In this document: positions 58,639 to 64,000 of the stretch, piece by piece
How positions within the stretch are numbered: the first letter of the stretch is position 1
Layout of the letters: every line of letters starts with the position of its first letter
Origin: Mayfieldus sp963740555
Lineage (GTDB): Bacteria; Actinomycetota; Thermoleophilia; Solirubrobacterales; 70-9
Assembly: GCA_963740555.1 (NCBI GenBank)
Contig: CAVUES010000003.1
Coordinates: forward strand, 496,001 to 560,000
DNA length: 64,000 bases
Direction of reading: 5' to 3'
Translations under genes and position numbers: made by a program
The notes under the pieces: generated by a model
Seen by the model: the letters and a program-made list of their open reading frames with translations, nothing else
Told to the model about the DNA's origin: nothing
Databases searched by the model: none

Positions 58639-59171
58639 CAGAGGATCTGCTTGATCATCCAGTTGAAGGCCGCGTCGAGGGCGCCGAGGTAGGCAGCGGC
58701 GATGGCGACGAAGACGATCGTCACCGCCGAGGCCTGCACGAGGGTGTCGCGGTCCGGCCACTGGACCTTCTTGAGCTCCGCCCAGCAGGAGACGATGAAG
58801 CCGATGACGGCGCCGCGCTGACGCTCACCGGAGGCCTGCTTCTCCTTCTTCGCGAGGCGCTCGCGCTCCTGGCGCTTCTGTTCCTCGCGGGCCCGCTTCT
58901 CCTGCTCCTTGCGCTGCTTCTCCTCGACTCGGCGGTCGGCCCGGGAGCGCCGCGCGGGCGCGGGCGCCTCGGGCAACTCAAGAGCTTCCTCTGAGGCTCC
59001 GGCCCCGATGCCCGCTTCGATCGCTTCGGCTTCGGCGACGTCGCCCGACACCGGCACCTGGGTGTCGTGCTGCGCCCTGGACTCGTCGCCATCGGTGCGA
59101 CTGCCCTGGCGTTGCTCTTGCGCCTCGCGGGCGCGCCTTTCGGCCTTGCGCTGCGCGCGGGTCTTGGCCAC
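58638..59171 (-). CDS. secE: Preprotein translocase subunit SecE with long charged N-terminus
   Basis: The product is 177 residues from a GTG that shares its G with the rpmG stop (TAGTG). The SecE core is the last 60 residues: FIVSCWAELKKVQWPDRDTL and VTIVFVAIAAAYLGALDAAF. The preceding 115 residues are highly charged, with a long helical RRVEEKQRKEQEKRAREEQK coiled-coil. SecE clamps SecY. The extension is longer than usual even for actinobacteria. Confidence 0.95.
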   Translation of the reverse strand: MAKTRAQRKAERRAREAQEQRQGSRTDGDESRAQHDTQVPVSGDVAEAEAIEAGIGAGASEEALELPEAPAPARRSRADRRVEEKQRKEQEKRAREEQKRQERERLAKKEKQASGERQRGAVIGFIVSCWAELKKVQWPDRDTLVQASAVTIVFVAIAAAYLGALDAAFNWMIKQIL

Positions 59172-59335
59172 TACCTAGTCTCCTTGTGAGGAGTGTGGTG
59201 ACCGCACCAGCGGCAGAACTTGCGCAGCTCGATTCGGTCCGGGCTGTTGCGCCGGGACTTGTTCGTCTGGTAGTTGCGGCGCTTGCAGTCTTCGCATGCA
59301 AGCGTCACCGCGATGCGTACCTCTCCGCGAGCCAT
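59171..59335 (-). CDS. rpmG: 50S ribosomal protein L33, zinc type
   Basis: The product has 54 residues, beginning ARGEVRIAVTLACEDCKRRN. The zinc ligands are C-E-D-C and C-R-W-C; YQTNKSRRNSPDRIELRKFC is the family core. It occupies the usual place upstream of secE-nusG, and the stop overlaps the secE GTG by one base. GAGAAATGG is present, but a classical Shine-Dalgarno sequence is weak. Confidence 0.95.
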   Translation of the reverse strand: MARGEVRIAVTLACEDCKRRNYQTNKSRRNSPDRIELRKFCRWCGHHTPHKETR

Positions 59336-59454
59336 TTCTCCTAATTGCGGACGCCGTTACAGAAAAACGTTCCGGGCGCAGGGCGCGCCGGAACCGGGCG
59401 AAGAATAGCGCGCCGCCCCGCGTCACCTCGCACGGGTTTCGCCCCAGAAACGCA

Positions 59455-59477
59455 AAAGCGCCCCGCATCAGGGCGCC
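59455..59477 (-). terminator. T-tailed hairpin in the rpmG leader
   Basis: The minus strand has GCGCCC and GGGCGC arms with a 7-nt loop, followed by TTTTGCGTTTC. It lies 120 nt upstream of the rpmG ATG and downstream of the promoter at 59595, so it could attenuate the rpmG-secE-nusG transcript. The rest of the 59336-59748 gap holds only this promoter and hairpin. Confidence 0.55.
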
Positions 59478-59594
59478 CAGCGCGCTTCAGTTCCCCAATC
59501 GGCCTCAGCTTGGACCGGAGCCGTCCCTCTGCTTCCCTGCTTTGAGAACGCCAATTCGGAGCTTTGGGCGGCATGTCGCGGAAGCGACGCGGGG

Positions 59595-59623
59595 AAGATA
59601 CACGGCCACTACTTAATTTTCAA
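59595..59623 (-). promoter_or_regulatory. Promoter for rpmG-secE-nusG-rplK-rplA
   Basis: Minus strand: TTGAAA (59623-59618), 17-nt spacer, TATCTT (59600-59595). It implies an untranslated leader of about 250 nt before rpmG that contains a terminator-like hairpin. Confidence 0.55.
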
Positions 59624-59748
59624 TAGGCGATTGTTGGACTTTTGTTGAGATCGGCCCCGAAAACTAGGGATGCCCACGCCTGAGGGCCTTGATCCGCCGC
59701 CGAGCGGCGGCGCAGGGCCCACCGCTCGGCGAGGATCGGTGGGCCGGT

Positions 59749-61020
59749 CTACTGCTTCTGCGTGTCCTGGCCGGCTCCGCCACGGAGGGCGTCGAGGCCC
59801 AGGCCGCCGAGCAGCGTGTCCTTGCCCTTGCCGCCGAGCAGCGTGTCCTTGCCGACACCTCCGAGAAGCCGGTCGTTGCCGCCGTTGCCGTTCAGGCGGT
59901 CGTTACCGGCGCCACCGGACACCTTGTCCTTGCCATTTCCGGCGCAGACGATGTCCTTGCCACCGAGGCCGAAGATCCGATCTGCGCCACCCAAGCCGAC
60001 GATCACGTCCTTGCCGCGAGTTCCCTTCAGGGTGTCCGCATTTCGGGTTCCGACGATCGTCGCCTGCTTGCCACTGCATCTGCGTCTGCGCTGAGGAGGT
60101 TGCTGAGCCAGTGCGGCGCCTGCCGACGCGCCTGCCGACGGGCCGGATGAGAGCGCCAGGTTGTCGATCAGGAAGCCTTGGCCCGCGTTGCCAAGGTGGG
60201 GATCGCCTGACACGCGGAACAACAGCTGGTCCACCGTCGGGATGACATTTCCGCCGCCGCCCTGCTCGGGGTCGAAGCGGTAGTAGTCCTCCCAGGTCGT
60301 GCCTGTGATCCTGAGAGCTCCGTCGATGAAGATCTGGACCACGTCGTTGGCAGGACCTGGATTGAAGTCGATCGCAAAGCGGATCGTGTGAGCCTGACCA
60401 TGGCTAAGCGTCGCGATGCTCGTCTCGTTGAAATCCGCCTTGCTACCGATCGGTCCAACGTCGGTGACATCGTCGAAATAGACGTGGATGCCATTCGACT
60501 GGTCCTCGAAACGCAGATAGCTCATCCGGCCACCGTCACCACGATCCGGGCTGACTGACATGAGAAGACCGGCCTGCTCGGTCGCCTGTGTCGTACCGAT
60601 ACTGAAGCTCGCCTCGAAATGCGCTTGACGGGGGCCGTTCGACAGCCCGCCACTGACGGCGGACGGCTCTCCAGCCTCGTTCGCCAGACCTGGCGAAAAC
60701 GTCTGGTCGCCGAAACTGGTGCTCGTAGTTTCATCCGAGATCTGCAGCGCCTGAGCGCCGAACCCGTAGCCGGTTGCCGCCACATAGCTCGAGACGCTGG
60801 CTACGTTGGCGTCATAGCCACCCGTATCGGACCAACCGGCCTGTCCGTCGATCGGGGCTATCGAGTAGGTGGGACCCTCGAAGTTGATTGGGCCCAGCGT
60901 GTCTGCTCCCGCTTTGGGAGTGAGTGACGCCGAGGCAAAGAGTGCTACGACCGCGAACAGAGCGAGTCGCAGGCCAAGAGGAAGCCTGCGGGCAGGCCCC
61001 TCGGAATGGAGCACGTTCAT
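59749..61020 (-). CDS. Secreted lectin-like protein with C-terminal RTX calcium repeats
   Basis: The product is 423 residues. A perfect AGGAGG lies 5 nt before the ATG. A signal peptide (LRLALFAVVALFASASLTPK) is followed by a beta-sandwich-like domain of about 240 residues (HFEASFSIGTTQATEQAGLL, RFAIDFNPGPANDVVQIFID) resembling concanavalin-type sugar-binding folds. The last 100 residues hold hemolysin-type repeats (GTRGKDVIVGLGGADRIFGL, GGAGNDRLNGNGGNDRLLGG). It should be exported and calcium-bound. No catalytic residues were recognised. Confidence 0.85.
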   Translation of the reverse strand: MNVLHSEGPARRLPLGLRLALFAVVALFASASLTPKAGADTLGPINFEGPTYSIAPIDGQAGWSDTGGYDANVASVSSYVAATGYGFGAQALQISDETTSTSFGDQTFSPGLANEAGEPSAVSGGLSNGPRQAHFEASFSIGTTQATEQAGLLMSVSPDRGDGGRMSYLRFEDQSNGIHVYFDDVTDVGPIGSKADFNETSIATLSHGQAHTIRFAIDFNPGPANDVVQIFIDGALRITGTTWEDYYRFDPEQGGGGNVIPTVDQLLFRVSGDPHLGNAGQGFLIDNLALSSGPSAGASAGAALAQQPPQRRRRCSGKQATIVGTRNADTLKGTRGKDVIVGLGGADRIFGLGGKDIVCAGNGKDKVSGGAGNDRLNGNGGNDRLLGGVGKDTLLGGKGKDTLLGGLGLDALRGGAGQDTQKQ

Positions 61021-61068
61021 GACGCCTCCTAGTACATCCGTCCAAATACCCCCGAAACCTCAAGTACC

Positions 61069-61098
61069 ACCCTAATCCTGCCGATACTTAGCGGTCAA
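61069..61098 (-). promoter_or_regulatory. Possible promoter of the RTX-repeat gene
   Basis: Minus strand: TTGACC (61098-61093), 18-nt spacer, TAGGGT (61074-61069), about 50 nt upstream of the ATG. The -10 box is only a fair match. The 142-nt gap to the acyl-CoA dehydrogenase gene contains nothing else evident. Confidence 0.4.
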
Positions 61099-61162
61099 CC
61101 CCTAAATCGGGAAAAGATCGCCGCTATTCGTCAGATTGCGCCTGCGCGAGCGGAGAGATCGG

Positions 61163-62305
61163 CTAGAGCCCGAGCGTCTTGGCGATGATGTTGCGCTGGA
61201 TCTCGGAGGTGCCGCCGTAGATCGTCGAGACCAGGGCCTGGCGCACCAGGCGCTCCATGTCGTACTCGGACGAGTAGCCGTAGCCCCCCATCATCTGCAT
61301 TCCCTCCAGGGCCACCTTCTTCGCGATCTCGGTGACGTAGAGCTTCACCATCGACGCCTCGCGAGGCAGCATGCGGTCGGGGTCCTCGTCGGTCAGCGAG
61401 GCAACCCACCAGGTCATGAGGCGGGCCGCCTCGAGCTCGGTGGCGAGATCGGCGAGCCGGTGCTGGAGCGCCTGGAAGGAGCCGATCGGGCGGCCGAACT
61501 GGCGACGCTCCTTGACGTAGGCGAGGGCGTCGTCGAAGGCGCGCTGGGCGATGCCGAGCATCGTCGCCGCGAGGATCAGCCGCTCCACGTTGAGCCCCGC
61601 CATCAATTGCATCCAGCCGGCGTCGACCTCGCCCAGGACCGCGTCGGCGGGGGCCTCGCAGTCTGAGAAGTAGAGGTGGTTGGTCTCGCGGCCGCCCATC
61701 GTGTCGATCGGCTGGATCTCCATCCCCTCGGCGCCGCGGGGGACGAAGATCATCGAGAGCCCCTGGTGCTTGTCCTCGCCCTTGGTCGTGCGGGCGACGA
61801 CCAGCACGTGATCGGAGATGTGCGCATTGGAGCAGAAGACCTTCTGGCCGTTGATGACGAAGCCGCCGTTTACCCGCTTTGCCTCGGTGCTCAGCGAGCC
61901 GACGTCGGATCCGGCCTCGGGCTCGGTCATCGCGATCGCCTCGACGGATCCCGACGCGATGCCGCCGAGGACCTCGGACTTCTGCTCCTCGGTCCCGAAG
62001 CGCCTGGTGGCGCCGGCGACGATCAGGGTCGTCGCGTAGCCGCCGATCGGGGCCAGGCCGCGCGAGGTCTCCTCCATGAACAGGCAGGCATCCAGCATCG
62101 TGCCCCCCGAGCCGCCGTACTGCTCGGGGATCGTCACCCCGAGCCAGCCGAGCCCCGCCATCTTCCGGTACAGCTGGGCGCTGTGGGCCTCGGTGTAGCC
62201 GGCGGTCAGCTGTTCGCGCTGCTCGGCGGTCCCGCACTCGCGCTGGCAGAAGTCGCGAATCGCGGCGACGAAGTCCTGTTGCTCATCGCTGAGCGAGAAA
62301 TCCAT
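61163..62305 (-). CDS. Acyl-CoA dehydrogenase
   Basis: The product is 380 residues, starting MDFSLSDEQQDFVAAIRDFC. The FAD/substrate motifs are AIAMTEPEAGSDVGSLSTEA and VFCSNAHISDHVLVVARTTK. The RRQFGRPIGSFQALQHRLAD and MQMMGGYGYSSEYDMERLVR blocks are typical, with the C-terminal IYGGTSEIQRNIIAKTLGL. The usual catalytic Glu before GTS is Gly; a Glu in LNVERLILAA (helix G, as in isovaleryl-CoA dehydrogenase) is the likely base. It introduces a double bond in an acyl-CoA. It stands alone. Confidence 0.93.
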   Translation of the reverse strand: MDFSLSDEQQDFVAAIRDFCQRECGTAEQREQLTAGYTEAHSAQLYRKMAGLGWLGVTIPEQYGGSGGTMLDACLFMEETSRGLAPIGGYATTLIVAGATRRFGTEEQKSEVLGGIASGSVEAIAMTEPEAGSDVGSLSTEAKRVNGGFVINGQKVFCSNAHISDHVLVVARTTKGEDKHQGLSMIFVPRGAEGMEIQPIDTMGGRETNHLYFSDCEAPADAVLGEVDAGWMQLMAGLNVERLILAATMLGIAQRAFDDALAYVKERRQFGRPIGSFQALQHRLADLATELEAARLMTWWVASLTDEDPDRMLPREASMVKLYVTEIAKKVALEGMQMMGGYGYSSEYDMERLVRQALVSTIYGGTSEIQRNIIAKTLGL

Positions 62306-62317
62306 GCGGCGGCCAGG

Positions 62318-62690
62318 CTAGCTATGGCGCTCGATCAACGCTTCGAGCATGCTGATGAAGTGCTCTTGGCGACCGGCCGAGATCGGTATCTGTGGAGCAC
62401 GGCGGCGTAGGACGGCGACCTCGACGAGTCCGTTATTGAGGGCCTGAGCGGCGAACTCCCAATCTCGCTTCCGGCCGGCAGCGCACTTGGCCAGGACGAG
62501 ATCGTGGATCTCCAAACACCAGCCGGTGGCGCCGCCGGTGTTGGCGTTCCGCAACGGGATCAACCGCTTCTCCCAGCCGGCAGGCGCCTTCGCAGTCTCC
62601 GGGCCGACACCATGTCGCGTAGTAGCCGAAGGTGGCGTCGAAGTAGGAGCCATCACCCATTGCCCGGTGCTCGAGCTCGGCCCGCCGCAT
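62318..62690 (-). pseudogene. Truncated, frameshifted nucleotidyltransferase-like partner gene
   Basis: From ATG 62690 one frame reads RAELEHRAMGDGSYFDATFG, then after a one-base shift near 62610-62620 the other frame continues VGPETAKAPAGWEKRLIPLR, NANTGGATGWCLEIHDLVLA and KCAAGRKRDWEFAAQALNNG. The joined protein resembles the C-terminal half of DUF6036-type nucleotidyltransferases, in which YYAHGVGPET is expected; one extra base in GCGACATGG gives the shift. The N-terminal catalytic GS-DxD part is missing. It lies 8 nt after an intact HTH gene, a pairing known from toxin-antitoxin-like loci. Confidence 0.55.
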
Positions 62691-62698
62691 CGCTCTCG

Positions 62699-63412
62699 CT
62701 AGCGGATGCTCTCGATGATCTGTCGCCGCTCCTGCTCGTTCAGGACGCCGGCGAAGGGCGTGTTCTGGCGCAGGTCTCGTGCGCGCTGGGTGTCACTTGA
62801 GATCGTCTTAGCGATCTCTGGGATTGGCCTCGCGAGCAGCTGCTGCCAGCGCTCCGCGTACCGGGGATCGAGGTGGCCGTCCTCGAGCAGCGTCCGGATA
62901 CGGCGTCGAGCTTCTCGCACCAGCTCCTCGTCGAGACGATCCGCAATCAGACGGTGATAGGCAAGGCTGCGACGCTCGGCCGTCTGATGGTCGCTCGGCC
63001 GGCGCATGCGGCCCCTCCGCGTCCGATCCCGTGAGCGAACGGATCGCCCCACGCGCTCGGCGTCCTTGCGGCGTCGCCGAAGCGCCGCGGCCAGCGGATG
63101 CCGCAGCTCGCCGCTGCGCTTCAGCTCGTCGATCAGCTCGGCGACCTCGACGAGAAACTGACGAGGAACCTCGACCCGCCCCCGAGGCGTGATCACCGTC
63201 GGGATATCGCCTGACGAGATCCACCGGTCTAGCGCGGTCTGGCTGACCCCCAGAATTCGAGCCGCTCGCGAGCGAGTAAGCGTTGAACCGAGCTGTGATT
63301 CGAGATCGCCACGCACAGGGGAGATCTCCGCAGCGACAGCGGGGATTCGCTCAGCGCGGCGAAGCCGAAGTATGTGGTCAACCAGTTGCTTGCTGTCAGC
63401 GACGCTAGCCAT
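62699..63412 (-). CDS. HTH-domain protein, putative toxin-antitoxin partner
   Basis: The product is 237 residues. An N-terminal helical part (VADSKQLVDHILRLRRAERI) precedes a helix-turn-helix of excisionase/MerR type (TRSRAARILGVSQTALDRWI, SSGDIPTVITPRGRVEVPRQ). The long Arg-rich helical C-terminus (RRLAYHRLIADRLDEELVRE-like, then QNTPFAGVLNEQERRQIIES) has no known motif. Similar HTH genes commonly precede DUF6036 nucleotidyltransferase genes in actinobacteria; here the partner is broken. It probably binds its own promoter (inference). Confidence 0.7.
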   Translation of the reverse strand: MASVADSKQLVDHILRLRRAERIPAVAAEISPVRGDLESQLGSTLTRSRAARILGVSQTALDRWISSGDIPTVITPRGRVEVPRQFLVEVAELIDELKRSGELRHPLAAALRRRRKDAERVGRSVRSRDRTRRGRMRRPSDHQTAERRSLAYHRLIADRLDEELVREARRRIRTLLEDGHLDPRYAERWQQLLARPIPEIAKTISSDTQRARDLRQNTPFAGVLNEQERRQIIESIR

Positions 63413-63476
63413 GCCCAGAACAGTAGGCCATGTTTAGCTTTTCAGCAAGTTTTTCTCAACATCATGCCTGCGCCGC

Positions 63477-63941
63477 TCAACCCCTCGCTCCGCTTCGCTG
63501 CAATTCGCGCAGCCGATCTCGGTTCCGACGGCGCTTCGCGCTCAGCTCCCCTTCGAGCTGGGCGATTTCGTCGCGTCGCCGTCGCACGAGCCGCAGCTGG
63601 TTGTCGATATGGGTCACAGCCTCCTCGAGGATCTGGCGGCGGCGGACTGGGTCCTCGACCCCGCTGTGCCACTCCTCGCGAAGCGAGGCGCGGGCGTCCT
63701 CGGCGGCGATCAGCTCGCGCAGCTCGTCCAGCGAGACGCCCAGCAGGTCCTTGAGGCGCAGGAGCTCTTGGAGGCGCTCGACGTCGGGCTCGGCATAGGT
63801 GCGATGGGCACCGGGCTCGCGCCCACTCGCCTCCGGCAGCAGGCCGATCTCCTCGTAGTAGCGGATCGTGCGCGGGGTCGTGCCCGTCAGCTGGGCGACC
63901 TCGCCGATCCGCAACGGCCCCTGTTCGGGAACGGTGCTCAC
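63477..63941 (-). CDS. MerR family transcriptional regulator
   Basis: The product is 154 residues from a GTG. The winged-helix domain is LRIGEVAQLTGTTPRTIRYY, EEIGLLPEASGREPGAHRTY and AEPDVERLQELLRLKDLLGV. A long coiled-coil dimerisation helix follows. No cysteine metal site and no large ligand domain are present, so the inducer is unknown. The GTG overlaps the stop of the gene upstream (GTGA), so it is co-transcribed with that gene, which runs off the window. Confidence 0.9.
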   Translation of the reverse strand: MSTVPEQGPLRIGEVAQLTGTTPRTIRYYEEIGLLPEASGREPGAHRTYAEPDVERLQELLRLKDLLGVSLDELRELIAAEDARASLREEWHSGVEDPVRRRQILEEAVTHIDNQLRLVRRRRDEIAQLEGELSAKRRRNRDRLRELQRSGARG

Positions 63942-64000
63942 GGCGTCGCCTCGACGCGCTCGATGACCGGCTCTCGGGGTGCCGGGACGCCCCGGTTCTC
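63938..64000 (-). CDS. C-terminal end of an upstream gene, partial
   Basis: The last 20 residues (ENRGVPAPREPVIERVEATP) and the TGA of a minus-strand gene enter at the window edge. The stop overlaps the MerR GTG by 3 nt, suggesting translational coupling. Too little is visible for a function; a membrane exporter or enzyme controlled by the MerR protein would fit the context. Confidence 0.5.
   Translation of the reverse strand, partial: ENRGVPAPREPVIERVEATP

Noticed and set aside
59336..59660. An expected tRNA-Trp near secE
   Set aside because: No cloverleaf could be found on either strand in this gap.

Overview
The window is a high-GC bacterial chromosome segment built around the complete ribosomal-protein/RNA-polymerase supercluster. 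The gene order, a zinc-type S14 and S4, frequent GTG and TTG starts, and the neighbours (FadD15-like ligase, MpsC pair, conserved one-helix membrane protein beside rpsL) point to an actinobacterial lineage, most likely Thermoleophilia/Solirubrobacterales. That placement is inferred from gene content and protein resemblance; no database search was possible.

Layout. 0-5.8 kb: a partner-switching module (5'-truncated RsbW-like kinase, membrane SpoIIE phosphatase with GAF/PAS sensors, a STAS antagonist, a STAS relic) interleaved with two tandem MpsC-family genes and a zinc alcohol dehydrogenase. 5.8-17.2 kb: tRNA-Pro(CGG), a membrane-anchored DsbA-like thiol oxidoreductase, a small HTH-like protein with a clear promoter, FadD15-like acyl-CoA synthetase, patatin, a PBP4-type carboxypeptidase, LigA, SurE, a ZIP transporter, TruA and a small membrane protein. 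17.2-40.4 kb, minus strand: rplQ-rpoA-rpsDKM-rpmJ, then map-adk-secY and the spc and S10 operons, tuf, fusA, rpsG and rpsL. 40.4-47.2 kb: an accessory island (HAD protein, membrane protein, alpha/beta hydrolase, flavin monooxygenase, two frameshifted secreted-protein genes). 47.2-59.3 kb: rpoC-rpoB-rplL-rplJ, a plus-strand hicAB pair, then rplA-rplK-nusG-secE-rpmG. 59.3-64 kb: a secreted RTX-repeat protein, an acyl-CoA dehydrogenase, an HTH gene beside a broken nucleotidyltransferase, and a MerR regulator.

The core genes form long translationally coupled minus-strand operons with TGATG and ATGA junctions. The cluster is interrupted four times: by hicAB between rplA and rplJ, by two paralogous membrane genes between fusA and rpsG, by the secreted/FMO island between rpoC and rpsL, and by a decayed penicillin-acylase tail where infA is usually found.

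The most unusual observations are: (1) a 68-bp palindromic element read in frame inside the N-terminal tail of S17 and the C-terminal tail of L10, with a compensatory base-pair change; (2) a family of arrays with 7-bp period and inverted second halves (GTTCCTn / nAGGAAC) filling five intergenic gaps and supplying Shine-Dalgarno sequences; (3) a near-identical 223-bp copy of the rpoC 3' end about 2 kb from the original, next to an indel-rich gene, which may be an assembly problem; (4) a 17-bp tandem duplication that frameshifts the penicillin-acylase relic; (5) a natural Ser at the rifampicin-site Asp516 position of RpoB; (6) long charged tails on many ribosomal proteins.
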